The notes under the pieces are model-generated. The model made no database searches and was not told the origin of the DNA. It saw nothing but the letters and a program-made list of their open reading frames with translations. From Metallyticus violacea (Eukaryota > Arthropoda > Insecta > Mantodea > Metallyticidae): a stretch of 64,000 nt of DNA. The DNA is taken from contig CM060842.1 of assembly GCA_030762175.1 (NCBI GenBank), positions 51,446,001 through 51,510,000 on the forward strand, in the 5' to 3' direction. The translations under genes were made by a program, and so were the position numbers. This document shows positions 1 through 11,132 of the stretch, in pieces (within the stretch, counting starts at the first letter, position 1; every line of letters starts with the position of its first letter).

Positions 1-202
1 GACTCCGCCACGGTTACTCGCTCAAAATTGTTTCTCTTTTTTTCTCTCCAAATTTAAAGGTGAAAACTGCATTATGAGTATTTGACTTTGTTCAAATATT
101 GACTTGATTCAAAAGAAAAGATCAGGGGAAACATAATCAAAGATGTATCATCTGAAAGACTTAATCACAAAATACAAGGCGTCACGATGAACATGTGACC
201 CA

Positions 203-575
203 CCAAGCGAGGTGGCTCAGGCGGGCAATTGCTTTCAGTAGGTCTGTTTAAAAGCTCTTGGGTTTTTTCGTCGTTTAGCGAATGCTGGGTTAACTTTTTC
301 CTGTCCATACATTTTGTGCTCTCCCATTTCATACAGTTTCATTCCATTACAGGGTCGAAAGTGCCAGGCGTGATGGGATGGTGCGATGTGATGGTGGCTT
401 GTGCTTTGGAAAATTCTCTCCGACGCCTGGTGTGAAAATGACCCTTGAGGGGCACGAACTCCTTGGAGCTCCAGCATCGGTGTACAGTGTTAGGGACCTG
501 GTCATGTTCATGCCTCACCGCCCTGGCCTCCCGGTGCCTCCTTCTCATTCCTTTCCCTATTGGAATGCAATGTAC
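203..575 (+). repeat. SINE-C copy (tRNA-like head, ~370 bp)
   Basis: The head holds an A-box-like stretch (tggctcaggcgg, about 212-223). The body shares blocks with the copies at 7.4 kb and 60 kb: a 'gtgctttggaaa' region, a 'gaactcctt' block, and a late 'ttccctattggaat' block. The family is recognised by comparison inside this window only. Short ORFs across it in several frames are chance. Confidence 0.7.
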
Positions 576-680
576 AACATGTTCCTATCCATCTAATTAT
601 AATAGAGCCCTTTTCCAATAATCCAGTTTTGTTTGTTTATTCAACGTCCATTTACACTACTTATCGTAACTGGCTCCCAG

Positions 681-720
681 GAAAAAAAAAAAAAACAACA
701 ACAACAACAACAACAACAAC
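681..720. repeat. A-run followed by (AAC)n microsatellite
   Basis: About 13 A residues run straight into perfect CAA/AAC triplets. This may be the tail of a decayed retroelement, but no body is recognisable upstream. Confidence 0.9.
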
Positions 721-829
721 CTAAAATTTATTTCAAATCTATACAATTTTCTTATCTGAAAAATGCTGCAGTTCGCCATGTTTCAACTTCAATAACTTCA
801 TACTTCTTCCATAATGACGCCTATAAATT

Positions 830-1185
830 TGTATTTAATTAGAATTAAATATATTAAATTATGTTAAAATGTATTTAATTAGAATAACATACAATATAAT
901 TAGACTGACGTGTATTTAATTATGTTACAACGTGTTTAATCAGGATGACATGCTTTTTAATTACGCTGAAATGTATTTAATTAATTTTATGGGGTATTTA
1001 ATTAGGCTGACACGCATTTAATGACTTTGCTATGTATTTAAGATGAAATATTTAATGAGGTTGACGTGTATTTTATTTACTCAGGTTGACGTGTGCTTTA
1101 TTTACTTAATTAGGTTAACATGTGTATAATTAGTTTGATATACATTTAATAAGATGAAGTGTATTTAATTATGTTGACATGTACA
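830..1185. repeat. Degenerate ~22-bp minisatellite, about 15 units
   Basis: The unit resembles 'gtatttaattaggttgacat' and recurs with substitutions and small indels across about 350 bp. Repeated cores are 'tatttaatta' and 'gttgac(a/g)tg'. The array is AT-rich, noncoding and not similar to the 23-bp array at 33.5 kb. The degeneration points to an old array. Confidence 0.75.
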
Positions 1186-1381
1186 ATTTTGTAATTATAC
1201 TTATTAATATTGCAATCTCATTAGCTACCTACTGCCACCAGAAGTAAGTTAAATTGCAGATTGAACAAATACATAAGTTAGCATATAAGTATAACTTAAT
1301 GTGTTCTTCGACTATAACGGAATCTTATATTTGAGGTTTTGTGAGCCGACATGTAATTTTTAAGTCTTTCAGATGAACCAG

Positions 1382-1680
1382 TATTTATATATTTTTGGTT
1401 TATTTGCGGACGCTCTTTAAAATCTCAGGTCTTCAGCGTCGCATTCAATTCACGGCGTGTGCTGGCCGACAATTTTTGCTCAGAGGTCATTTCTTTCAGG
1501 TTTGAGGTTCTTTATCGTGCCGTAAATGTTCGACACGGGACCCACGGCTTTACTTCCCTTCCGAAGGAAGCCATATTTAGGCTTTTTACGTCGAAAAAAT
1601 TCATCGGTCCTGACCGGGTTTGAACCCGCGATCTTGGATTTAGAAGGCAAATATGGTTACCACTACACCACCAGGACCGA
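1382..1680 (-). repeat. SINE-A copy, near full length, with target-site duplication
   Basis: Read on the minus strand it starts with a tRNA-like head: acceptor 'ggtcctgg', an anticodon-arm-like block and B box 'gggttcgaa'-type near 1620. A conserved body with the 'ccttcggaagg' palindrome and the 'gagcgtcc' end motif follows, and the tail is T-rich on the plus strand. A 12-bp direct repeat, cagatgaaccag, flanks it at 1370-1381 and 1681-1692, which supports retrotransposition. Confidence 0.9.
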
Positions 1681-1882
1681 CAGATGAACCAGGTTTGGTC
1701 TCCAAATGTAAATGTACTTCGAGTTTACCTTCTGAGGATCACCAACCTTAACGTTCCTAAAACGTTGATTCAATAAAACAAGAAATGATAAAAACAAATG
1801 AATTCTTAGGAAAGGGCTAAATGATTTTCATTATCTTACGTGATAAAACCGAGCTCGATATCTTGGCGTAGCACTTGCTTGA

Positions 1883-2395
1883 CACAAACACCAAAGGTTT
1901 CAGTTTGTATTAATGCTAACTCATTTAACTGGATTTGGAAGTACCGGGACAAAGTTGATGAATCCACAAGCGAGCTGCAATTCCTTTGATAACGAAGTTG
2001 TTAGGGATTCCTTTAACTCTGATGATAGGATACTAATGGATATAATACAACTTCGAAGTAGAAACATGTGCTTAAACTTTCCCTTTCAATGTAGCCTTCA
2101 GATATTTCTTAATGGGAATCGAAATGTGTATTGGCAATATTATATTCCAACAAATTCAAATCCATTAATATACATCACTTATAATAACTATTCACTTTTA
2201 ATGGTACATTTGCCAATAGTTTTAAGCATTACTGATGAAAATGGAAGCTTTTTTTCATGCGAACAGAGTTGCATTTTTTACTGCAATCCCAAATATATAT
2301 TAAAACAATACTGTTCTGTGTATAAAAATAATAATGCAGGGTTGCTTTACACAATTTTGTTATATTTAGTTAAAAAATATAAGAAAAATTAGTTC
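1883..2395 (+). other. Unrecognised 159-codon ORF (ATG at 1913)
   Basis: This is the longest ATG ORF in the window. The frame is free of stops from 1883 to the TAG ending near 2395. The product would be Asn-, Ile- and Tyr-rich with several Cys, a hydrophobic stretch around residues 80-105 and a basic C-terminus. I recognise no family, domain or signal peptide. Upstream 'ggtttcag' could be a weak splice acceptor. No polyadenylation signal or neighbouring exon was identified. It may be a decayed gene exon, part of an unknown transposon, or chance in AT-rich DNA. Confidence 0.25.
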
Positions 2396-2535
2396 TTTTA
2401 CACTATGTAGCTTCTTAACTAATGGAACACATTTTATGTAGAAACGAATGCTTTGATCAGAAAATGCACACAAATATAAAATTAAGAAAAGTTCATATTT
2501 ATAAAACAAAAATTTTTTGTCATGCTCAATCAAGC

Positions 2536-2790
2536 TGCTAGGTGTGGCCGAAGTCGTTAAGGTGCGGACTAATTAGCGGGAGGTCTGGGGTTCGATTCGT
2601 ATCAGGACCATCTTCTCTGATTTGAGGTCAATCCTCATAAATGGCCGATGCCGGAGGTACTGTAAGTTTAGGCCTGGAACCCTTCCTTTAAAAAAAAACC
2701 ATTTTCCCAGTTTACCATTTCATCTCATATATCTCAGTGTCCACCGCCTGTGGTGTCTCAGAAGTTAAAATGGACGCTAAACAGTATTAA
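2536..2790 (+). repeat. SINE-B copy (tRNA-Ser-like head)
   Basis: The head contains 'gtggccgaagtcgttaagg' (A-box side) and 'ggggttcgattc' (B box). The body has the family blocks 'cctcataaatgg', 'taggcctggaac', 'tttcatctcat' and 'gtgtccaccgcctgtggtg'. It ends near 'gacgctaaacag'. Moderately diverged. Confidence 0.85.
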
Positions 2791-3099
2791 AAAAGCCCAA
2801 TCAAAAGAATAGCAACACCTATGTAACTAATTTTTTCTTCTATAGCCTCTTGGGTTGCATCTGCAGTATGGGCGAAGTGTCACAATATAACGAGCTATTA
2901 TGCTACATTTATGACCTTTATGTGTGGATGATATTCATGCAGTAACTTCAATTTTGGCTTCAAACAAAACCAAACACAATATGAGTGTTGGTAGGAGATT
3001 TAAAAAAAACAAACAAATAACGAATAAATGAAATCAATAACTTTCAAGAGTGCATGATGGTGGCTTCGAGAGTTTTCCGTTTAGGGGAGAAATTTGTGG

Positions 3100-3995
3100 C
3101 GGGTTCAAGAGCGCCCTAAAATCGGAAAAAAAAAAAAAAAACATGGGCACGGTAATGCAGAATTTTAGAGCTGGTTTTGATCGGACGACACCGAAAAGAG
3201 TAACTTTTGAAATGGGAGAAAAAAAGCTTTCAGCACGGAATTATTAAAGAGGCGAAAAGAACTGGGAGACCCTCCACTCGGGTAGAAACTTGTGCTGCCG
3301 TTGCGAGTCTGTCGTTCAATCGCCTAGCAAATCAACTTGAGAGCTTGCCGCCAATTTGCAAATGCCGCGATGCGTGCTTATTAAAAACACGGTTTTATGG
3401 TTAAACTTAGGATATTTAACTATTTTAATAATTCATAACAACGAAATCATTTGAACATTAAATAACCAAAATCCCTCACTTTCGGCTTCTATAGTTTTCT
3501 AGTAATGAATGGATCAATTGTTCTTTCAGTATGGTTTTGCGCGACTACACGAAAAAGATTTGAAAAAGAGACCTTTGAGTACTCTCAATGTGGATCTTGG
3601 CAGGAACCACGCTGCATGTGCCTTGTTTCTTCAAACATTTCCAATACGTGCGAAGCAGAAAAAGACTCTTTTTACACCCCAATATACATTTACCAAAATT
3701 GAAGAAGTCGGAACTCTTCTGGGCTAAGGCAAATCCGCATTTCTGTCAAGAAACTCAAAAATCTCTGCATCGATGACGTATGAATGCAGATAATTTGTTT
3801 GGTCCCGATTTCTTTCAAGAATCGATAAAGAAAATGCCATAGCCTCGCATGTTAAAAGTCAGGTTACGTCTACAGCTGCGAGCAGCAGTTATCTGGTTCC
3901 AACAACATGGTGCACAAACGCACTTTGCTGATTCCACACCATTGGATTGGACACTGAACTCAACATTAACTATACCGTTGCCTTCGCCCCCGACC
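3100..3995 (+). pseudogene. Decayed Tc3-like DDE transposase relic
   Basis: Blocks of a Tc1/mariner-superfamily transposase with a GRPSTR-type N-terminal helix-turn-helix region occur in shifting frames. They are a GRPSTRVET stretch near 3260, FWAKANPHFCQET near 3717, LFGPDFF near 3797, and WFQQHGAQTHFA near 3893. In relatives the last motif reads WFQQDGA, so the catalytic Asp is His here. There are multiple frameshifts and stops, and the end is lost at the SINE-B junction at 3996. The family is recognised from conserved motif order only. A second fragment of the same type lies at 42.26-42.45 kb. Confidence 0.65.
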
Positions 3996-4274
3996 GCCAC
4001 GGGTGGCCGAGATCGTTAAGGCTCGGACTCGTGAGCAGGAGGTCTGGGGTACGAATACCGCCAGGACCGTCCTCCCTGACTGAGGTTTTTTTTCCAGGTT
4101 TTCGTCCAGCCTCATAAATGGCATATGCCGGGGAGGTACCCTAATTCTTAGTCCTGGAACGATTCCTTCTTTAAAAATAAATCCTTTCCCAAAATATCAT
4201 TTCATCTCATGTATAATCAGTGTCCACCGCCTGTTGTGCCTCAGTAGTAAAAATGGGCATTAACAACTACTCAA
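3996..4274 (+). repeat. SINE-B copy, near full length
   Basis: Starts 'gccacgggtggccgag' with the tRNA-like head, then the full body to 'cattaacaactactcaaa'. The B box is mutated (ggggtacgaatac). It abuts the Tc3-like relic and runs into a compound microsatellite at its 3' end, the usual place for SINE tail expansion. Confidence 0.92.
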
Positions 4275-4298
4275 ATGATGATGATGATGATGATGATG

Positions 4299-4338
<40 letters not shown>
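4275..4338. repeat. (GAT)n(AAT)n compound microsatellite
   Basis: About 9 GAT triplets are followed by about 12 AAT triplets, directly attached to the SINE-B 3' end. The same compound form recurs at 19.42 kb and 44.97 kb. Confidence 0.95.
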
Positions 4339-4339
<1 letters not shown>

Positions 4340-5209
4340 GCAGCTGTGACCTAAGCAGGCCAGATAATGCATTGTAGGGTTTCATTAAAGAGAGAGTGCG
4401 ACAGCACCGATATGCTTCCGACAATGATCGAGAGAACACACCGTCGCATTACAGTCGCTATCTCCTTCCCTGATTTTTCGTGAATGTAAAGAAAGACAGG
4501 GTAAATATGACCACTGTCCACCTAAGGGGTGAATAGCACATCTAAATTCTAGAGTAAATTAAGCTATTTTGGTATGTTTTAACACGTAACTGCTAAAACC
4601 TGCCGTCTGGTTTGATATCCTGTAAACTTTTTAATAACTATAGTTTCTGTTACAAGATTCGAGCCCTACTACACGCTGCATTGCTGTCTTGGCTTCTCTC
4701 GTGCTGCATTCTGCACTATGTTGCCAACTCTGTTGTAACTGAAGCACTTGCGCCCGGTTGTTTGCTTTATTGGTGCAAATGAAGCTGGTTTCTTTTGTGC
4801 GTGAGTAATTTACAGTGTTATTATTCTTATTATAGTAACGTGGCTAAAACGAGTGTTAACACATAACATAAATGCTCGCAGTAGCGATACAGAACTGGTA
4901 ACACAACTTCACTCGGTCACGTCAGAGCCAGAGAGAAAACGGCTAGACTGCAGCCTCAGCAGAGAATACTCCGACATTCTGGAACTATAACAAGTATATT
5001 TTCATATATAATGCACAAATAACAGGTTATTGTAGGTGTACTGACACTTTTCGCGCATCGGAAGAACCAAGAGATTCACGCCCTGGAATTTGGTGAGTCA
5101 CATGAATTCGTGCTACGCAGTCGGCCACGGCCTATAAGCCTAGTAATTTCTATTTTATTCTTATTGACTGTGTAGTTTTTTATGCATCAGAGTTTAATGC
5201 CAATTTTAA
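4339..5209. other. No gene seen; GC-richer unique-looking stretch
   Basis: Contains 'gttgccaactctgttg' near 4720 and a possible splice donor 'ggtgagtc' near 5093, but no ORF of note and no repeat shared with the rest of the window. A solo LTR or a noncoding first exon is conceivable. Neither terminal motifs nor a duplication could be confirmed. Confidence 0.3.
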
Positions 5210-5468
5210 CTATTGAGGCATCACAGACCGTGGACACTGAAGACACATGAAAAATAATAAACTGGGAAAGGATTTTTTCTTCTTTTTTTTAAGGAAGAGC
5301 ATTCCAGGCCTAAGTTTAGGGCACCTCCCTGGCATTTGACTTTTATGAAGACTGAGGAAAACATGCAAAAAACCTCAGCGAGGGAGGACCGTCCTAGTGG
5401 AAATGGAATCCTCTAGTTCTCCCGCTTATGAGTCCGCCGCGCCTTAACGACCTCGGCCACTCGTGGCT
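5210..5468 (-). repeat. SINE-B copy, minus strand
   Basis: The reverse complement starts 'gccacgagtggccgagg' at about 5466, with the tRNA-like head and the family body 'taggcctggaat'. The A-rich middle appears as a T-run at 5276-5291, and 'gtccacggtctgtgatg' near 5220 is the 3' region. Moderately diverged. Confidence 0.88.
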
Positions 5469-6000
5469 GTTGAGCATGTAGTCGTTATAATACTTAGGTA
5501 ATATGTAATTCTCTTCGGTAAGCATTGACCAGGCTTGTCTTGATGATAGCTTGCCATGAAGCTTTCAGTTCTTCCTTACGACTAAATTCGGTAAATCAGC
5601 AGATTTTCAGTATGTTATAGCTGTGACTTCTGTTATTTGAGAATTTCACATTCTATAATGTGTTGTTGAGTATTTTTACTGTAGAGCAACAGCCGGAATA
5701 TTGAAAGCCATCTCGCTGCTGTTTGGTTACTATAAGTTGATTGCACTATGCATCCCATATAATCATTCTGTGGTGCGGGAAGAAACACATAACTCTTCTA
5801 AGTAATTTCAGCACGTGCATTCTGAAATAAATTACTTTCAGAAATCTCACTCCGTCCATCGTTCGTTAGAATAATAAGGAGACAAAGCAGAAGTCATTTT
5901 GCTGTTTTTTCTTCCCCTCCATAATCTCGTTACAAGGAAACACATTTATTTTCCGCGGCACGAATGGTAATCATTGCACCTAATCAAAGCTGAGAACCTC
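5469..6000. other. No feature recognised
   Basis: No ORF, repeat copy or structured element could be supported in this stretch. Confidence 0.5.
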
Positions 6001-6482
6001 ATAAGATTCTTTTTCTTTTTGCTTCCCTAGTGCTTCATCTTCCTCTTTGTCGTCTCTTTCGCTTCTGCCGGTATTTTCAATCTAGACGGTTCCTAGTCCC
6101 TTTCTGCTTCATGTGGGCTTACCTCGCCTCTATGATGATAATCTCTCTTTATAAATCCTTCCTATTTTTGTCCATTCATCTTCCCCTACCGAAGAGAGAC
6201 CGCTGCCACGGCCTGCAGCCCTTGCTCAATTTTATTCTACCGCCTTCGTCGTATTCTTTTTGAAGCTTTTCGTCTTACCCTCCTCTTCTTTTTTATCCGC
6301 TTCGGCTTCACAATGTCCACTCTCCCCTTCTCTTTCTATTTCATCTTATTTTATTCTCCCTCCTGTTTTACGGTTTTCTTTTTATGCCTTTCTTTGCATG
6401 GCTTTTACTTCCCTCTAAACATTTCTGTTTTCATTCCATATTATGTTTTATTCTTTTACTTTTCATTCTTTATTTATATCCC

Positions 6483-6525
<43 letters not shown>

Positions 6526-7370
6526 TTTAACTTATATAACAAAAAATAAAATAAAATAAAATAAAATCTGCAATACTCCGTCCCGGCACCTTGTTACTAT
6601 GCATTTCTAAATTTGATTATTTACTACACATTCGTTTTCCCACAATACATAATGATTTTACAGATTAAATCTATAATTATATAAAATAAAAATATAACAA
6701 ATAAAAACTAAATATTTCACTACTAGAAAAATATTAAATTAAACAAAATTACAAATCTACTGGAAGTCAATAAACACAGCCAATAGCTATCTACCTAAAC
6801 TAAAAATATTCCGTTGGAAGCCGAACACCTACTCATATCTAAAAGATTTAACACTTGCTCATATCTTCCAGCTCACTTTTGTTCTTCTGTAAGATTTCTT
6901 CTTCCATCTTCTTTCCAGTCCCATAGCTTACTTACATCTTCAACGCCTCTTAATCTTCTTCTGTTATTCTTCCTTCTTCTATCTTCTTTCCTCCCAGCTG
7001 ACTTATATTTCTTCTATATAGTTCTACTATCACATTGTTTTTATTCTGCTTCTTCTTCATCATCTCTGTTTTTTTCTATTTTCTTCTACCTGCTGTTTGT
7101 TATTCCACTCTTCTATTTCTCTTCTCCTTCTTCTATACTCGTCCAAATGCCTCTTGCAAATTGCACAGTTTTTCATTTGCACCTCTTATAGGTAAACCTC
7201 TCCTTACTCCCCATTCTCTACTTCATGTTATAGTTTAAAATGATTCCCGTCTATTATAAATTTAGGTATCTTCCTCCCCTTCATCTCTCCCTTCTTCCTT
7301 GCCTCCATCTTCTCCTCTATCTTTTCTTCCTGTTAATTTAATAAAACTTGTTCTGTACATCACCTATTCT
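6001..7370. repeat. Pyrimidine-rich low-complexity DNA with (AT)n and (AAAAT)n
   Basis: The plus strand is dominated by CTT/TTC/TCC tracts at 6005-6480 and 6860-7340. They are separated by (TA)n at 6486-6522, an AAAAT pentamer run at about 6545-6567 and an AT-rich unique part. The long Phe/Leu/Ser ORFs across it (for example 6814-7191) follow from composition and show no domain. Confidence 0.7.
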
Positions 7371-7397
7371 GTTATCTTCTTATATAACAAATGTTGT

Positions 7398-7866
7398 ACT
7401 GAGCAGAGTGACTTAGGCGGAATGCTTTGATTGTACTCGCAATCGGGAGATCCCCAAATTTAAATCCCTTGCAGCCAGTCATCCTGATCTTAGGATTTTT
7501 TGGTCGCTGAGACAAATGCTGAGATTAGATTTTTACTTTATACGAATTTCCCGCTCTCCCATTTCATATCATTTCATTCCGCCGGTTCTGTTATAGGGAC
7601 AAAAAGTCAGAGTGAGGTGGGTTTGTGCGGTGTACCGGTGGCTTGTGCTTTGGAAATATTTCTGCCCCGGTGTTTAAGAGGCTCGAACTCCTAGGAGGGG
7701 CGAGGAACTCACAGGGGTCAACGACCGTAGATTCTGTTCGCTCGATGTTTCCCCCTCTCGTCCTTTGCTCCCGGAGGTGCCCCCACAAGGGCTGTAGGCA
7801 CAAACGGTCAACCCTTGAGCAAAGCTGAAGTAGCGAAATATTCTCCTCCAACCCTAATATTGCAAT
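7398..7866 (+). repeat. SINE-C copy, longest in window
   Basis: The head has an A-box-like 'gtgacttaggcgg' at about 7408. A degenerate B box 'aaatttaaatccc' lies near 7456. The body shares 'tcatttcattcc', 'gtggcttgtgctttggaaa', 'gaggctcgaactcc', 'ctgtaggcacaaacgg' and 'gctgaagtagcgaaatatt' with the copies at 0.2 and 60 kb. Confidence 0.8.
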
Positions 7867-8242
7867 TGAGTATTTATATTTTCTTCTTCAAAGAGGTTGC
7901 CATGAGATAAATGATTCAGATCGTAAGTTAACACAAAGTTTATGAATTAAATTCTTGTAACTTTTTATCATTGCTTCTGGTTATTAGGTATAGCTCCTCC
8001 GTCGTATTACTTATGAAGGGAATAAGGTCATTTGGGACCATTCTGAGCTGTAATGTTTTTTTCCGATTTAAAAAAGCACACAATATATGTATTTGCAATT
8101 AGACAATTTTCCAGTTCTATTACGTCTTTTTAATCCAATTTTAATGTAAGGGTTGCTTCAATTTCTCAGCATTACTTAATTCCCTTCTTTCTGAATAGTA
8201 AAACCTGGTTGTTTCGAACAAGGTGCTGAATTTACTGCTCTA
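7867..8242. other. No feature recognised
   Basis: AT-rich DNA between SINE-C and repeat R. No ORF or shared repeat seen. Confidence 0.5.
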
Positions 8243-8393
8243 TTAGCGAATTCCGAAGGAATGAAGCTATTGCAGCCATACCCGTAAAACATCTCTCATT
8301 ATTTTTTTTAGCGAATTCTGAAGTAAGGTAAGCTATTGTGATTGTACTGACAGAATTCGTTTTGAATAATATTTCCAAACCATCGATCGTAAG

Positions 8394-8419
8394 TATATAT
8401 ATATATATATATATATATA
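8394..8419. repeat. (TA)n microsatellite
   Basis: Perfect TA dinucleotides within the left arm of repeat R copy 1. Confidence 0.9.
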
Positions 8420-9670
8420 AATGAGTGTGTAAATAATTAGACTTCGAGTTCGTTAACCAGCAAAAATGGACCACTGAGGGGGTTAACCTAGAGAGATTTT
8501 TTTAAAAAAAAATCGGAAAATCCCTCTAGCACCCGCAATTTTTGCTTTATCTCAAAGAAACTCTGTAGTTTTCTTTAAAATACGATAAAAGTTCTCTCCG
8601 AAAATCAAGACAAATGAGCCATTAAGAGTGGGGATATACCTGAAAAATTAGCGGGAGTTAAAGCGATATTTAAAAATTGCTCTAGCTTTGAAATTTTAAA
8701 TGCTTTTAAAGGAAATTCGGTATATGCCAATGAAATAAAATAAAAGTATTTCTGAAAATCAATGAAATCAAACTATTAGGAAGCAGGGTTTACCTGAAAT
8801 CCAAATCTTAAAAATCGCTCTAGTGGCATTAATATTTGTTTCTTTCACAACGAAGCTCCGTATTTATCATTTAAATGAAATAAAGAATATAGTTTCTGAA
8901 AATCAGGCAATTGGGCCATTAGGAGTTGGGGGTATATCTGAAATTACAATTTAAAAATCGCTCCAATATTTATTTCTTCACAAAAAATTCGAAATATACT
9001 ATTTAAATAAAATAAGAAAAATAGTTTCTCCGAAAACTAGGGAAATTGGGCCATTAGGAACGAGAATATATTTGGAAATGGAAATTTAAAAAACGCTATT
9101 GCGTTTAATGTTCTCTATATAGTTTTAAAATAAAAGGACAAAATAATTCAGCATATAAACTGTATTTATAACGTTGCATATGTTTATACTTAACAAAAGC
9201 ATCGTCATGAAGATAGTAAATGTGAAATATTAATTTAATATGCGTTTGAGAATTACATTTGTATGTAAGAGCGCTCTGTATTAATCTTCAGAAAATGTTT
9301 CGTTATATATTTTTTAAATTTAATTTAATAACATTTAAATTAAATTACATTTCATAGCCAATGAAATTCGAAGTAAAATTTCAATTGTTTTTATTTGCTT
9401 TGTAAGTTGTAATTGTTAATGAGCAGTAACATGTTTTTGTTTAAATGAAACATATCAAAATCTTCCTAAATACGCAATATAACTCGAAACTTTCTGTTAT
9501 TTATCTATTTTAGTGAATGTAAATATATCAATGGCTCATAAGGGTCCATAAACATGGTTATATTTAAAATGTTTTAAATACCCACAAATTATAGCTTTAT
9601 CATTGCTCATACATTTCATTTATTTAATAGCATGCCATTAATTTTTATGGGTTAATCCCTATGATGCTGA

Positions 9671-9671
9671 T

Positions 9672-9710
<39 letters not shown>
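9671..9710. repeat. (AAT)n microsatellite inside repeat R
   Basis: About 13 triplets. It sits at the position equivalent to the (GAT)n(AAT)n of copy 3 at 19.42 kb and the AT-rich 'aataataaaat' of copy 4, so the triplet run is part of the R family. Confidence 0.9.
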
Positions 9711-9906
9711 TGTAAACGTGCGGTTTCTCTATTGTAATACTTGAATTCTAAATTTGTTCCCCTAATACCACACTCTAATGTCATACATTATTTCATTTTG
9801 TTAATAAGGCCTAATATTATTAATTTTTATTAAAAGTTATTCAATTCGGTGAGGAATTCGCTAAGTTCAAGTAATTGCTGCATGACAGACTTTTTTTTTT
9901 CAAACC

Positions 9907-10905
9907 ACCTGGATGTAAGATTCCATTTGCCTCCATTGTTTAATAGAAAGCTTATTTAAAACATTATCGAGTTGAGCTACAGATACTCATTATAGTATCA
10001 AACTCTGCCAACTTCCCGTAGGGCGCCCAAGATAGAGAATGATTTCAATAGGAATGTGATAGACGTTCCACTAGCCACAGTAGCAAGGGGCTATAGCAAA
10101 CAACGTTAACATGACAGACATCAAGATTGCTTCGTTGAGAATGATTTAAATCATTATAACTGAACGGCTACATTACAGAAATGACTTGTTAGCGTGTGAG
10201 ACGCCTGTTTTAGTCATAAGAAGTCCAACTTTTTCACAATTTAAGTTTAAAATATCTGTTAGATAAGAGAAATGCAAGGAATGTTTAAATAGACTTCAGA
10301 AAGTGTGATTAGCTTTATTGTAAAAACAAATATTATTTTAAAACCAACCAAGTCGTTATCACCTAATAACAACAGATGAGAGATGTTTGCGCAGGAGAAA
10401 TAATTTTTCTTTCATGCATCTGTTAAAAAATCCGGAACTTGTTTTTCCTCCGGCCATTACTATGACATTCGAGAGTTTTGGGCCTACTGTAATTAGTGAA
10501 TTTTTATTTTCAAAAGGCATGGAAGAATTAAAGTACCGGATTAAGATTGGGAAGTTTCAAACTCTCTCGATATACGAGATGTTTTTATCTGCTTATTATT
10601 ATAAAAACAGAAGCGAAGCGCATTAGTGTTCTAATAGTGAAAATGAGAAAAGTAAACAAAACATTTTGTTGATGTTCATTTATAAATTGAAATAGCAGTA
10701 AGCTGTACAACACTGGATTTAAAGGTATATTTTATGTATCATAACGAGGAACTGAAGTTATCTAAACTTTCGGAGATAATTGCTATTTTGTATTTATAAG
10801 AGGCGGTACAGTAGATGTGCTGCATACATTCTTATCAAACTCTTGTCTTATGTAAGGAATGTGCAATTAAAAAAGTCAGACTCATAATGGAATGGGATTA
10901 CTTCT
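9907..10905. other. No gene seen
   Basis: A 79-codon ORF at 10387-10626 has no recognisable domain. No repeat shared with the rest of the window was found. Confidence 0.45.
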
Positions 10906-10919
10906 AGGAATGGTTTCAC

Positions 10920-11132
10920 CAAGTCTTGTTGCATCTAAGTGGGAGGTCTGGGTTCGATTTCTCCCTGACTGAGAGTCCTCATAAATAGCAAATGCCGGGA
11001 GTAGTCTAAAATTAGACTCGAAACGCTTATTTCTTAAAAAATATGATTTCCCGGTTTATAATTTCCTCTCAAGAACCATCAGTGGTATCTAAAAACTACA
11101 AATGGGCGTTTTAAACTATTAACAATTCTGCA
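10920..11132 (+). repeat. Degenerate SINE-B copy
   Basis: Family blocks remain: 'gtgggaggtctgggttcga' (B box side), 'ctccctgactgag', 'tcctcataaatagcaaatgc' and 'atgggcgttttaaac'. The 5' head before the B box is decayed beyond confident alignment. Confidence 0.75.

Larger units (their letters stand above)
8243..9906 (+). repeat. Repeat R, copy 1: inverted ends plus ~140-bp internal tandem units
   Basis: The left end carries 'ttagcgaattcc' at 8243-8254, with a second variant near 8309. The right end carries its exact reverse complement 'ggaattcgctaa' at 9853-9864. Between them lie about four degenerate tandem units of 136-154 bp, each marked by a 'ccattagga' block, a 'aaaaatcgctcta' block and a 'tagtttctgaaaa' block. 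Then comes a right arm with 'taagagcgctctgta' (9268), 'gtccataaacatggtta' (9544) and an (AAT)n at 9671-9710. A shared 'gcatgacagacttttt' lies just outside the inverted motif. No coding capacity was seen, which fits a non-autonomous element. Confidence 0.7.

Noticed and set aside
4680..5110. Solo LTR or first exon with donor 'ggtgagtc'
   Set aside because: No TG...CA ends, duplication, ORF or second copy could be shown.
6814..7191. 125-codon ORF
   Set aside because: Lies in CTT/TCC-rich low-complexity DNA; the Phe/Ser/Leu composition follows the repeat and no domain is visible.
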